From the NCBI GenBank assembly GCA_022605405.1, contig JABYQQ010000003.1, positions 2,666,001-2,730,000 of the forward strand: a stretch of 64,000 nucleotides of DNA, given 5' to 3'. This document shows, in pieces, positions 48,893 to 59,998 of the stretch. Source of the DNA: Earliella scabrosa. Taxonomy: Eukaryota > Basidiomycota > Agaricomycetes > Polyporales > Polyporaceae. Both the position numbers and the translations under genes were made by a program. The notes under the pieces were generated by a model. It worked only from the letters and a program-made list of their open reading frames with translations. It was not told where the DNA came from and searched no databases. The first letter of the stretch is position 1. Each line of letters starts with the position of its first letter.

Positions 48893-51349
48893 ATGAGCTC
48901 GTCCTCGACACCCTTCGCGTCCGTCGCGGACCACTCTCCCTTCTCGACCTCGCCGCTCTCGACCTCGAGCTCGTCGACCATCGTCACCGCGCGGTTTATA
49001 CCCGTCACTTTTCCTCCTCCCCCGCGCGCAGGCGCTTCGACGATCAAAGGGTCCGCGAAACAGTCTAAACCTCGACGCGACCCTGAGTCAGGACCCAAGC
49101 GCAAGAGCGAAGAGGCTTTGACGCGTCGTTCTCCGAAGAAGAGACGCGTTTCGCCTTCGGACGATGGGTGCAGCGCACCCCAGACGCGTGCTTCGAGCGC
49201 GGTGCCCTCTCCTGTTCCCTCCGGCTCAAGTCGCCATTCCTCTCTCGCACCTACACACCTCCCTGGCCGTCATAGCACTCGTATCGGCTTCTCTACACGG
49301 AGTGCACGCTCTAGTGCAGACCCGCCACCAGGCCCACCCCGGGAATGCTGGATAGACGAGAACGGGAAGCCAGGACCAGGCTTCCTCAGCTCAGAAGCGG
49401 TCGTGCAGAGATTAATGAAGGGGTACAAAGCATGTGAGTGTCATACGCTCCTTTTATTGCACTTCATCACCCGCCATCCCTCGGGACCTGCAATCTTTCA
49501 TGCGACATATGAGCGTTTGTCTCAGCCGTACAAGCACTTGCTGTGCAATGGCCCACACTGAGCTCACAACTGCAGATACCTTCGGTCGTCCGTCCGCACA
49601 CATTGTATGGTGCTGGGGATGGGCCGAATGTTGTAGCGAACAGTTTCTTCTCTTGTTCCATGTACTCACGCGACCTACAGACTTCAAGAATCTCGACAAT
49701 CCGGACGACAAATCTTTCGAGCCCCACCCAACCGACTACCCTGTCGTAGAGCTTGAATACCCAAACTCAGGCGCAAGTGAAAGGTTTGCGAGCTGCACCT
49801 CGATCTTCAGCACGCGTCGACTGACTTGCGGGTGGGAAGATTTATCCTACTAGCACCGAAAGATCCCGACCATTATAATCCCGTAATGTGTCTGGAGGAT
49901 ACCCTACATACCATCATCGAACGTAAGGCGCAATTGGCTACTCCTCGTCTCTCGAAATGGTTCTCAGTATATAATCTGCAGATTATCTCACTCCCGCTCA
50001 GCAGTCGCTGTTCGGCACGCTCCCAGACAAGGAGTTGACAGACGACGACTCTTCTGACGACGAGTTCCCACCTCCCCCCTCTGACGCACCCTCCCCGCCC
50101 TCGTCCGTCGTCTCCGTTGCATGCTCTGACATATCTACATCGTCCTCGCTCTCGTCGCATTCATCGCTATCGTTATTCTCAGACTGCTCTATCTCATCCG
50201 CATCCTCGCTCTCGTCAATTTCCTCACTCTCGTGCTATGCCAAATCTGCACTCCCGTCATCGCCGCCGACGGTGGATTACCTCCGTCTCTTGCGGCGCGC
50301 AATGAAGACCGAGGACGGTCCGCTATTTATCAAGGTACTGGACGCGATCAACGCCCTCCTAGCGCTCCTCAAATACCCGCCTGTACCCCTCGACCCCTTT
50401 TCGCCTCTGCCCTCTAACGAGTTCCTCTCGCCCGTCCGGTCATGGTCCCGCATGCCTACACCTGTAGTGCACCGCATCGTGGATGAAGCGTACCAGCGCG
50501 CCGTCGGCCCGAACATCGAGATGCTCAAGCGCTACGAGGCGTTCTCCTCAGAAGTCTACGGCGAGCTCATGCCCACATTCGTGACCGACATCATCCGCGC
50601 GACCGGCATCAAGGAGGACTCCCTCTTCCTGGACCTTGGCTCTGGAGTGGGCAACGTCGTGATGCAGGCCAGCCTCGAGACAGGATGCAGGAGCTTCGGC
50701 ATCGAGCTCATGCCCGGCCCCGCGGAGATCGCGCGCAGCCAGTTGGAGCAGTTCAAGATGCGCTGCCGGATGTGGGGTGTGCGCATGGGCAGCGTCGAGC
50801 TCGAGGAAGGCGATATGCTCAAGAGCCCTCGGGTCGACGCGCTCGTGAAGGAGGCCGATGTCGTCCTGGTGAACAACAAAGTGTTCCTCGAGCCTCGTGA
50901 GTTCATTCCTTCTTTTGTCACCCCATTTGCGGCGTTCTGAGTATATGTCGTCTACACAGTCAACGAAGCCCTCCGGCAGAAGTTTCTGGACCTGAAGGAA
51001 GGCGCGATCGTCGTCTCCCTGAAGTGCCTCATGGGCTCCGTCCGGTCGACCACGCGCGAGCGGAGCTCCTCGCCCGCGCTCAAGGAGCGAAACGTATGTC
51101 CCTCTCGTCCCTTCCTTCCTCTTCTTCCTCTTCGCGCGGTATTGACCATAGACGCCCACCCAGCTCGACGACATCGGCGAGATCTTCACCGTCACCGCGC
51201 GGCCGTACAGACCCGGGAGCGTGTCGTGGGGCGGCGGCGGCGGCGAGTACTTTCTGCAGCGGATGAACCGCGAGGACTATGCGCGCCGGAAGCTCCAGTT
51301 CGAGAACGCGCGGGCGGGGTCCGCGCGCGTCACAAGGAGTCGGAGGTGA
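48893..51349 (+). CDS. DOT1: Dot1 histone H3K79 methyltransferase
   Basis: A basic, Ser/Pro-rich N-terminus (residues 1-180) contains nuclear-localisation-like clusters (RRSPKKRR). A middle region has ILLAPKDPDHYNPVMCLEDT, followed by an acidic Ser-rich linker and the catalytic Dot1 fold: EVYGELMPTFV, SAM motif LDLGSGVGNVVMQ, GIELMPGPAEIARSQ and the VLVNNKVF loop, continuing over one intron into VNEALRQKFLDL and KCLMGSVRSTTRERSSSP. Dot1 mono-, di- and trimethylates H3K79 in nucleosomes and acts in silencing and checkpoint signalling. The basic N-terminus would help nucleosome binding. Four or more introns; about 730 residues. The protein ends in a basic tail (VTRSRR). Confidence 0.92.
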
Positions 51350-52073
51350 CAAGTGCAAGTGCTCTGCTTCTTCGCTCCGTTGTTCGGGGGGAGGGACGTA
51401 CGATGCGGCGCCCGCTTGGATAGTGTGCGCCAGTGCTGGACGCACGTTGTTCTGTTCGTTTCGTTGGTTAGTGGGGACTCGCTGAACGCACCGCACCGCA
51501 CCGCACCGCACCGTTCGTGTTATGTGACGCTGCAGCAACATATCGCATCTCTCCCGCATCTCATACGGCTTTCTGAACGGTTGGTTTCCGCATTGTGTAG
51601 TTGTCTCGTCCACATTCCAATGTTCCGTCTCCCCCTTCGCATTTTTCACAGTCGTACCCTTCCCATACGGTCATACCCAGCGGCATCCCCATAACAGTTA
51701 ACTCACCGTCGATGATGCTCTCGTGTTGATGATACTGACTTTTCGTTCGGCCCTCTCTTCTCCTCTCCTACTCGTATTACCCACAACAGCTAGCTTAGTA
51801 GACGCGCGTAGTCGTAATGTTGTATAATGCGTTCCGCTGCTCCATCGTCGGTGTTGGGGCCGTGTCCTCGAACGCCGTGGATGAGTACCTGGCGGGGACC
51901 AGGACAAGGGTGAGGCTGACTGAGTCGTCGACACGATCAGTCACGGTCAGTACACATGAGCTGAGGGAGGCGCCGGTGTCGCTTTTTGCCGATACCCCTA
52001 ACCGTCTCCATATCCCTGCTCCCATCTCATCATGACCATCCTCCGTCCGCTTGACCCCGCCCACCTCACAACG
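51350..52073. other. Intergenic region with a short cgcac microsatellite
   Basis: About 720 bp. Contains a pentamer repeat (cgcac units, about 51488-51510). No gene. The start region of the downstream kinase-like gene should lie at its right end, but I could not place the start codon. Confidence 0.45.
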
Positions 52074-52089
52074 ATGAGCTCGAGTCTAC

Positions 52090-53111
52090 TTGGGTTATGT
52101 CGCTGCGGCACTGACGGACGGTGTACAGCTCACGCCCGCCCAGCAACACGTCGTTGACTTGTGTGCTCAGACCCCGGGAACGTATATAATACCCTCCCTC
52201 CATGGTTCGCAGGTATTCGTCAAGCGTGGAACCTCCAATCTGAAGGACGAGGCGCGCACCCAGGCGTACGTCCACGCACAGGCTCGGTCGTCCGCATTGG
52301 CCCTCCGTGTGCCTGAAGTGTACGAGGTCTTCAGCGATGGGGCTGGCAGCACGTACTTGGTCATGGAGTACATCCACGCGCCGTCGTTCTACGATTGGGT
52401 CAACGAGCCCGACCTCTCTGACGAGGAGCGAGCTCGACGCACTGATATCGCCGTCGACGAGATCGCCAAAGCCGTTACGGCGCTGATGCAGTGCCCTCTG
52501 CCTGAGGGGAATGGTATTGGCCCCGTAGGCGGCGGACGCATCCAGCATAGCTTCTTCTGCATGGGAAGGGCCCCGGTCCCGTTCGTCAATGCCGCCGCGC
52601 TCCAGAATTATGTGAACGCGGTGCGTTGCCTTTTTCCGCACCTGCCCGCCGCGTACTGAGTACTTATCTCGCGATAGGCACTGGTGCGTCGGCCTGGACG
52701 GCCCCAGGATCGGGTTTCCCTCCAGACCGAGGCACGCATCCTCTGTCCCTCGGACGTCTCCCTCAAGAACTTCCTCTGGGACGCTGTGAGCGAGCGGGTC
52801 TGGACGGTCGACTACCAGCACGTCAACGTCCTGCCCCAGTCTTTCGCCAGCTTGTACTTCCACACTGCCATCGAGCCGTTCCTGAAGACCGTCGCCAAGA
52901 AGATCGACCTTCCCGTCTCCTCGCAGCTTGGACTCCTCAACTCAGCGTTTTGTATTGTTGTGCAGAGCGGTGTTTCGTCTTTCGGTGCGCCTCGGTGTTT
53001 ACTATGTGCTTGGGAAATCTGGTGCTAACATTTAAGCGGTAAGGGCTCGATGAGAACGGCGTCCCGAGGCCACGCAAGCGAGGAGCTACTTTGCGTGGCT
53101 GCACCAGCTGA
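52090..53111 (+). CDS. APH/kinase-like phosphotransferase, start uncertain
   Basis: The coding region contains FVKRGTSNLKDEA, YLVMEYIHAPSFYDW (hinge-like) and, after an intron at about 52622-52677, LCPSDVSLKNFLWD with WTVDYQHVNVLP. The Asp and Asn of the first block and the Asp of the second match the catalytic and metal-binding positions of aminoglycoside-phosphotransferase-like small-molecule kinases, although the usual His-Gly is replaced by Cys-Pro-Ser. A final intron at 52985-53043 gives the tail GLDENGVPRPRKRG and the stop at 53111. No in-frame ATG precedes LTPAQQHVVDLC: the frame is closed by a stop at 52075-52077. A short first exon spliced from upstream is therefore needed. The listed start is only the limit of the open frame. 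About 300 residues; substrate unknown. Confidence 0.65.
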
Positions 53112-53568
53112 CTGTATTGTCATACCTCGCCGTCGATGCATGTTGTACGTCATATGATATAGCGGGTGCGGCCCTCCGGCCGTTGAGTGCCTCTCATTTA
53201 ATGTTATGACCTAAATAAAGCGTTCATAGTCGCCATGCTGCGGAGGAAGGAGTTATTCGACCCGCCCGAATGGACATGGCGATGCATGATGCATATGGAT
53301 GGCGACGTCACAATTTATCTCGCCGCCACAGTAGCTTTGCTCTCTGCTACACAGAACGGGAACTTCACAGCTGGAAGTGCAGGCGGGTGCGTTATCAGCA
53401 GTAGTTGGGTGTAGATGACGGAGCACGTGCGGAGTAAACCCTACACGATGTTCTATATTATGAAGGCTACAATCTAGGCGATGCGGTCGAGCACTGTGGT
53501 AGAATACATGTGTACCGAAAACCCAAGAGTATAAGAGGAATGTCGTCAAAGTCCTCAGATTCCATGAA
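53112..53568. other. Spacer between convergent genes
   Basis: 457 bp of 3' flanks for the kinase-like gene (+) and the O-fucosyltransferase-like gene (-). No coding signal. Confidence 0.5.
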
Positions 53569-55521
53569 CTAGTGATCGTCCGCGCCGACAAATCCCCACT
53601 TAACCATCCGCGTCGCGCCCTTGTTCCAATCCGCCACCCGCCTCCGCGCCATATGCGAGAACGTCGACCGGTCCGTGCCCACAAACCCCATCGCCATCGA
53701 CTGGACGACCGCATCGAGCACGACCGGGTACCAGTTGCCGTGCTCCTCCGCGGTCCCCAAAGCCTTGTGGTCGATGCGGATCCACCCGTATTCCTGGACG
53801 CCCTCCCACCATGCCGGGTCCTTCTCGTCGCCCGTCATGATCACATGGTTCACATACAGCCCAAGCCGCTCCCGCAGCTCGTCCTGTACCTCGCGAACAC
53901 GCGTCGCGTACGCGGAGAGCGGCGCGAAGCACTCCTCCTTGGGCACGTCCCCGCACCAGGGAAGGAAGTCGCCGTGACGGACGTGGATGACGATGAACGG
54001 CGGGATGTTCGCGCCTGGAGCGAGCTTGAGCGTCTGGCGCAGGTAGCCTTCCGCGAGAGCGACCGTCTCCTCCGTCCAGCGCGCGTGAATCATGACTTCG
54101 CGCCACATAGGCGAATAGTCCTTCTCAAACTCGAAAGGCTGTACGAGAGTAAGTGGAGTGGGCTTGAGCGATGGAGAGGATACAATCTCACCTCGAGCGC
54201 GCACAGATAGTACAAGTAGTCGTAGCAGACTAACTGCTCGTCCGGGGGAAGCATGACGCCGCGACGCGGAGACGGCTGCGTTGGGTTCTCGTGTGGGTCT
54301 GCGAGCACGTCCGCGCGTCCTTGGGGAAACGCGAGCTTCGCGAGCGCCCAGAACGTCGAGTGGCTGTCGTGCGGATAGTTCGGGATGAGCTTCACCGACT
54401 GCGGTGCGCGCGTGTACGAGATGTCTGTGAGAGCAGAGAGATCGGGTGAGACAGAGTCGGAGGCAGGTGAAGGCACGGACGGGACGTACCGAGGTTCAGG
54501 AGAGTGGTGGTGTAGCTCTCGCGGGCGCGCGGGTTGTGCATGTCGTCGACCTCCATGATGTTCCAGCAGCCGACCTCGTCTTGGGCCTCCTCTTGATACG
54601 CCCGGCCGAGATCTTTCACCATGTGCCATTCAAGGATCGGCATGTCGATCGCGCGCGCCAGGCTGGCCACGTCGAAGATTTGAGAGAAGGGGAGCGGGTT
54701 CGCGGCGCTGTCGATGTAGGAAGTGAATGGCGGTAGAATAGGGACTCGTCCCGTGATTTTGGCGAGATAGATAAGATTTCCCTAAGAAATAGGTGAGCAC
54801 AGAACCTCACAAACGACGTAGCGTGCTTACGAGAGTAATCTGGTCATTAGCTGGAGTAGATGGTCAACCACTTCCCTCGGGGCTGTGGAGGAAACGAACT
54901 TACTGAAACCCGCAGAGAGGAAGGACGTTATATAGCCCGTATCATTTCGGAGACTATCTGCGAATACCGTGAAGTCAGCCTCGCAAGCCCTTCCCTCTTT
55001 GGACCCGACAATCGGAAGCGAGGGTTACGCAACATACCTCTAAAGTGCATAGTGGACTCCCATCCCTCGAGGTAAGTCTCCGGTCTTAGGCGAATCGGAA
55101 GCGACTCCTCTTGTGCTCCATCTGTAGGCTCGAGCTCTTCCATCGCAGCGTTTTCTCCTGACTGGACACTCGCTTCGGCTTGAGATGATGAGCCATCGAC
55201 CCGTGTCAAATCTCGAGGCGAGCTGAGGCGCCCAGTCATAAAGAGAGGGATACTCGCGAGCGTGATGAGACCCAGAGCAACCAAGAGGACGAATCGTCGG
55301 CGAGCGGAGAAGGGAAGATGGAAGCGCGGACCCGTCCACGATCGAGGTGACCATGCCATATCGCTCGAGGACAGGGTGGGGGTGAGAGGGGGGAGTTGAA
55401 AGATCTCCTTCTCTGGAGTGGAGCTCCAGGACTGGTAGCCGACTGGCAGGAGCGGCCCTGTCGACTGGTTGTCCTCGAAACTAGTGTCGGAGCCCGAGTC
55501 TTGCTCTGAATATCGGTTCAT
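53569..55521 (-). CDS. O-fucosyltransferase-like type II membrane glycosyltransferase
   Basis: The minus-strand protein starts MNRYSEQDSGSD, has a Pro/Ser-rich cytoplasmic segment and then a single membrane anchor (FVLLVALGLITLASIPLFM, about residues 78-96), so it is a Golgi-type type II protein. The lumenal part carries TLVNLIYLAKITGRVPILPP, PPFIVIHVRHGDFLPWCGD (the HxRxGDF motif of the O-FucT family) and the C-terminal GTDRSTFSHMARRR motif. It would transfer a sugar from a nucleotide donor (GDP-fucose in characterised relatives) to protein or glycan, but the acceptor in fungi is unknown. Introns lie at about 54135-54195, 54420-54490 and between 54785 and 55035. Start chosen at the ATG at 55521. 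About 530 residues. Confidence 0.78.
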
Positions 55522-56448
55522 CACTGCGTCGGCGCGAAGGACGAGGCGGATACTCCAGTCGTGGGTAGGTCAAGCAGCGGCTCGGACAACAGACCACAAA
55601 GGGCGCGATACCGACAATAGTACTGGGAGAGTGACGACAAACGGCCACGAGGAGGGGGTGAGGATGGCGTGAGGAGGAATTGGAAAACATGTCCGTGGAG
55701 TCGTGTCGGGAGTAAATAAGTTCCTGGGGCGCGGGGAGGGGCCGCTTCATTAGGGGCGTCCACTCCAGACCGCGTAAATGCGAACACAAAGACTTGCATC
55801 CGCTGCCAGATCGAGATCGCTCTCCTCTACGCCAGCGTCTAGATTGCCTAATTTGGGACGGTTGACCGGCGCCGTGCCTAGACCTTCATTAACGTGCTGC
55901 AGTTAAGTTTTCACCATTCCTTATCATCGCCACTTGAATGCTTCCGAGCCTCGAGGCCATTCGATCTGAATATACACTGCCTCAGCGCCCTGGACGGAGA
56001 GGAGCAGATCTTGCCGACTCCACGGGAACGGCGACTCACGAACAACTTAATAGATCTTGTTTCAGCATTGAATGGGCAAGACACCATGGCAGTGAAGTGA
56101 CATACGATCATTCACTGGTGTTATTAAAGAGCAACCGGGCGTTCGACTTCTAGCTCGCACAGAGGAACGAACGTGCACTTGGAGTTGCAGATCGTTCCAC
56201 GGCTGCGCTCACAGTTGTGTACAAAAGGGCTTCAGAGGCAGGGTGGAGAGGTTAAGCCTCAAGACGTAGGCTGTTGTTGCTCGACAACAGCTTCGGGCGT
56301 TTCACAGAGTTGCCATCAGGCACGGACCAAGATATACATACACGGCTCATACGTCAAGTTCAAAGCACGCTCAACGTTCAAGTCCAGTCATGACTACTTC
56401 GCCAATCAAACGTCCGGGTCTTGCTCCACTTGCTCCACGACACTAAGC
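55522..56448. other. Intergenic region, no supported gene
   Basis: 927 bp between two minus-strand genes: promoter of the O-fucosyltransferase-like gene and 3' flank of the fasciclin gene. Short open frames only. Confidence 0.45.
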
Positions 56449-58021
56449 TCATGCGGCGACCAGGAATCCTCCAAGGACGCCCATGAGCACCGTCGAGAGT
56501 GCAAAGGCGAGCTGCGCGCTGACGAGTGCCTCGCTTCCCTTGAGGGCAGCATTGCTTCCATCAGTGGCGGACGCAGAGCCGCTCGCACCCGCAGACGTCG
56601 CCGTCGCGGAGAACCCAATGGGCGCGGTTGCGGACTGGGTCTGCGTCGCAGCCGAGCTCGCCGAGGACGCCCTGCACCCAGACACACGCGTGAGCCACGA
56701 GTCGGAGAAGGAAGAAGGAACAAAGAAACAGTGAGCGAGTACTCACGCGGAGCTTGCAGCGCCTGAGTCGCTGTCCGTGTTGAGGAGCACGCGGTCGATG
56801 ACGTGGATGACGCCGTTGGGGAGGAGCACGTCGGGCTGCGTGATCAGCGCGGTGACGTTGCCAGACGTGACGTATTGGCCGGTCGCGTTGCGGGAGAAGC
56901 TAAGCGACTCGCCCGCTGCGGACGTCTGGTTGTCGCTCGTGAGGAGCGGGGAGTAGACGGTGGTGCCGTTGATGAGCTGCAGAGGGCGTGTATGCGGCGT
57001 TAGAGCTCATGTTAAGGGTTTGGAGAATCAGAGGGAGAAGTTAGGGGCACACGACGTCATGCATCATGCTACGCCAGCAGTCACGAGGAGGAGATATGAG
57101 GCAAGCACTTACGTGGTTCTGGAAGAGCGCGATGAGCGCAGTTTGATTCGACGCGAGACTTGCGAGGTTGGCGCTGGCGGTCTGGATGGCGGAGGTGTTG
57201 GGCGCGAAGAGCGTGAAGCCGCGCAAGCCGGTATTCAGGATGTTGAAGAATGACTCCGTTGTCGTCTGGTTGGTGGTCGCGTTGAAGAAAGGCACGGAAA
57301 CCGCGTTGAGAGCGGTCTGAACACCGGCGAGGGAGGCGTTGTTCGTCGGAACCGTATCGGCAAAGGACTGCGGGATGACGAGGACGTGGTCGACGGTGTT
57401 GATGGTCACGTTGCCGAAGGTTGTCGTGTTCGTGACCGTGCTGTCGTTCCTGGAAGAGGATTGAGTTCCGTAGTCAAAATACCAAGAAGAGTGGGTAGAG
57501 TTACGCACAGTTGGTTGAGCACGTGAATCATGCCGTCACCACGCCTCGCCCAGGCGACGACTTGGTGCTGCCCGCCCTCGAGTTGAACGACCCTAGGATC
57601 GCTCAGCAGGGAACGTCCGAGGGTAACATTTGGATAGTTAGTCTCGACGCCGGAGAAGTTTCCGGAGACAATGTGATATGCGATGATATCCGCGAGGACA
57701 TCGGTATCCGAGGTCACATCAGAGGAAAGGTTCTGGACTGGCAGCGAGGCAGCGGTAAGCTACATCACCAAAGCCATTAGACAGGAGGCACTCACAGGCT
57801 TGGTTGCTCGGCGCAAAGAGCACGAATGGGGAGCCGCTGGACAGTTGCGACAGAACGGACTGGCCAGCAGCTGATGAGTTGAGCTGAGATGCTGTGGTAG
57901 CGAGTTGGGTGTGCCCAGAGGCGGTGAGGGACTGGAGGAGACCGGCTAGGAAGGTGGTGTTCTGGCCGAGCGCAATGGGCGCAAGACCGAGTAGAATGGA
58001 TGTAGAAGCGGCGAATCTCAT
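56449..58021 (-). CDS. Secreted GPI-type fasciclin (FAS1) domain protein
   Basis: The minus-strand protein starts with a signal peptide (MRFAASTSILLGLAPIALGQ). Two FAS1 repeats follow. The first has FVLFAPSNQAFQNL after a 58-nt intron whose acceptor is the distal ccag, and MIHVLNQL at its end. The second has GFTLFAPNTSAIQTA, NGVIHVIDRVLL and the H-box-like features of fasciclins. Many NxT/NxS sequons are present. The C-terminus is Ser/Ala/Thr-rich and ends in a hydrophobic tail (LVSAQLAFALSTVLMGVLGG) typical of GPI anchoring. Likely a cell-wall or membrane adhesion protein. About 440 residues. A TATA-like box lies 84 bp upstream. Confidence 0.88.
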
Positions 58022-59998
58022 CGTGCGCGGTCGGTCGTGAGTCGTAAAGGCCGTGGAGGGGAAGAGCGAGGGTGCTGGGAGAACAGGGAAGGCCTTGGGG
58101 GCGGTTATATACACGGGCCTAAACATGGACAGTGGCGAAAAGGCTGCGGGGAAGGCGTAACAAGCCACTCTTCGGGAACGTTCTCTGACAGGTGTGCATC
58201 AAATGGGAGATGAATCGACTGGACAGTCTCCGGGACGAGCAACACACATACCTTGCGTCAGTCTTCGCGCATTGGACCTGTGACGTCAACCCTGCCTACG
58301 GATGAAGGAAGTAACCTCGCTGTGTGAGGACACGAGGTACGCCGCTGCAGGGCATACGGCATGCGGTGTACGCCAAGCTCGATGTCGCCCATTCGTCCTA
58401 CAGATGACCAGGGCATCTCAGAGGATCCGAAGAGACGGGCGTGCAAACGGCCTGTAGACGAATTGCGTGCGTTCACGACTGACCGATGACCCTCAGCATG
58501 CGCGGCTACTCCCCATTGGGTAAACCCGGGTTCAAACGTTCAACGCGGATGTCGATTATGCTCTGATCGCGCACGATCTGGTCCTGTCTGATCAAGATGA
58601 GCGTCCCTTTAGCGCGAAGCATTAAGCACCGGAAGAAAACAGGGTGACATACCGATCACGCAGTTGAGACCCTGGGTCCAGAGGCACGGCGGGCAGCAAT
58701 GGGGAAGATTAGAGGTGGCATGCGCAACCAGTCCGGATTCCTCAACGTGTCGATAGACCTGGTCCTGCATCAAAGCAACGCGGGGGCACATTGGAAATGA
58801 CAACGAAGTTATAAGTCTACATGCAAAGCCGCTTCAGATATTTAAAGGACGCTGCATGTGTTTCATATGAGCAGCCGTGAAGAACAACGTTTGTTGCCTG
58901 ATCTAACCTTTCAGTGCACCCCTCGGTGCTCTGTGACACGTCATTGGCCATGTCATCGAAGAGTTGCGGGATGAAGGGCGTGTACGTTACACAGCATCTG
59001 TCGTGCTCAGCTCTTCACGGGAGGAGTATAGGCATGTCAACAACTTGACAGAGCCTAAAGAATAGGATCGCTAAGTCCAGTCGAGGGGTCGGAATGGGCG
59101 CACACCTGGGCTTGCATCTCAGCCTGTACTCAGAGTGGACTCACCATGGAGCTGCAGAGGTTTGAAACTTTATGCCTTATTCGTCCCAGTGCGGGCTTGT
59201 CCTCCGCCTCGTTTGACTCAGGGTCCAGGTTGTGCCATGACTGAAGACTTCGCGCGGACGAGCTAACGCAGGTTGTTGTCCGGGTCAAGACAGATCTCCA
59301 AAGGCCATGGGAGCTGACAGTAATAGCTGATATTGCTTGAGATATGTGGGATTTTCGTGAGTATGTGTCTTTGGATACAGAACACTCGTAGGTGCAATAA
59401 CGAGCAAGAAAGCCCGAAGGAGTTCGGGGAGGATGAAGTTGACGACGTCGACCCTCGTCGATGTGGTGAGACGAGAGCTGACCTGTTGTTGACGGATATT
59501 TGCAGCGCCGGGCCGGCACCTCCGAACTGAGCCCCGATGAATCTCCCCGTCGCGCTCAAGTTCTACGATGTACTCATATACGATCATTGCAGTTGTAACT
59601 TGGTAACGTCAAACTCAAGCTTCCTCACCTCACTGTGCTAGCCATAGGACGTTGGGAAGTCCATGACTCATGATCAGCGCCACTCAGGCTGGTCAGTGTA
59701 GTAGGCACTGTACAGAACCCACTAGCAACCATAGGTCTTGCTCAGCCGGGCCTAGCAAGTAGGATTATCGTTGGTACACAACCGTCACAACGGATGAGGT
59801 CTACTCAACACGCAACTCAGAAAGGTACAGAACGGAGTACTTATCTCAGCGCTAGCGCTCGACCTCGTGTACCTAAAAGATCCCGAGGGCGGGCGGCATC
59901 GTGGGAGGTACACATATACATACAATGGTCTCTCTGTCCTCCCCTCGTATCATTTGCCACAGCCATCCTCTGATATCGGACCCTCACCATTGCTCTCC
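58022..59998. other. Long intergenic region between divergent genes
   Basis: About 2 kb between the fasciclin start (-) and the F-box start (+). A minus-strand stretch at about 59520-59600 reads TTAMIVYEYIVELERDGE, faintly like the first helix of DUF6533 membrane proteins, but no second helix follows. A Cys-rich minus-strand frame at 58609-58803 is unassigned. I call neither as a gene; degenerate gene remnants are possible. Confidence 0.4.
58105..58111 (-). promoter_or_regulatory. TATA-like box (tatataa on the minus strand)
   Basis: tatataa on the minus strand, 84 bp upstream of the fasciclin ATG. Position and sequence fit a core promoter element. Confidence 0.5.

Noticed and set aside
48853..49068. 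Alternative start for DOT1 at 48854
   Set aside because: It is out of frame with the Dot1 coding sequence and ends after 71 codons.
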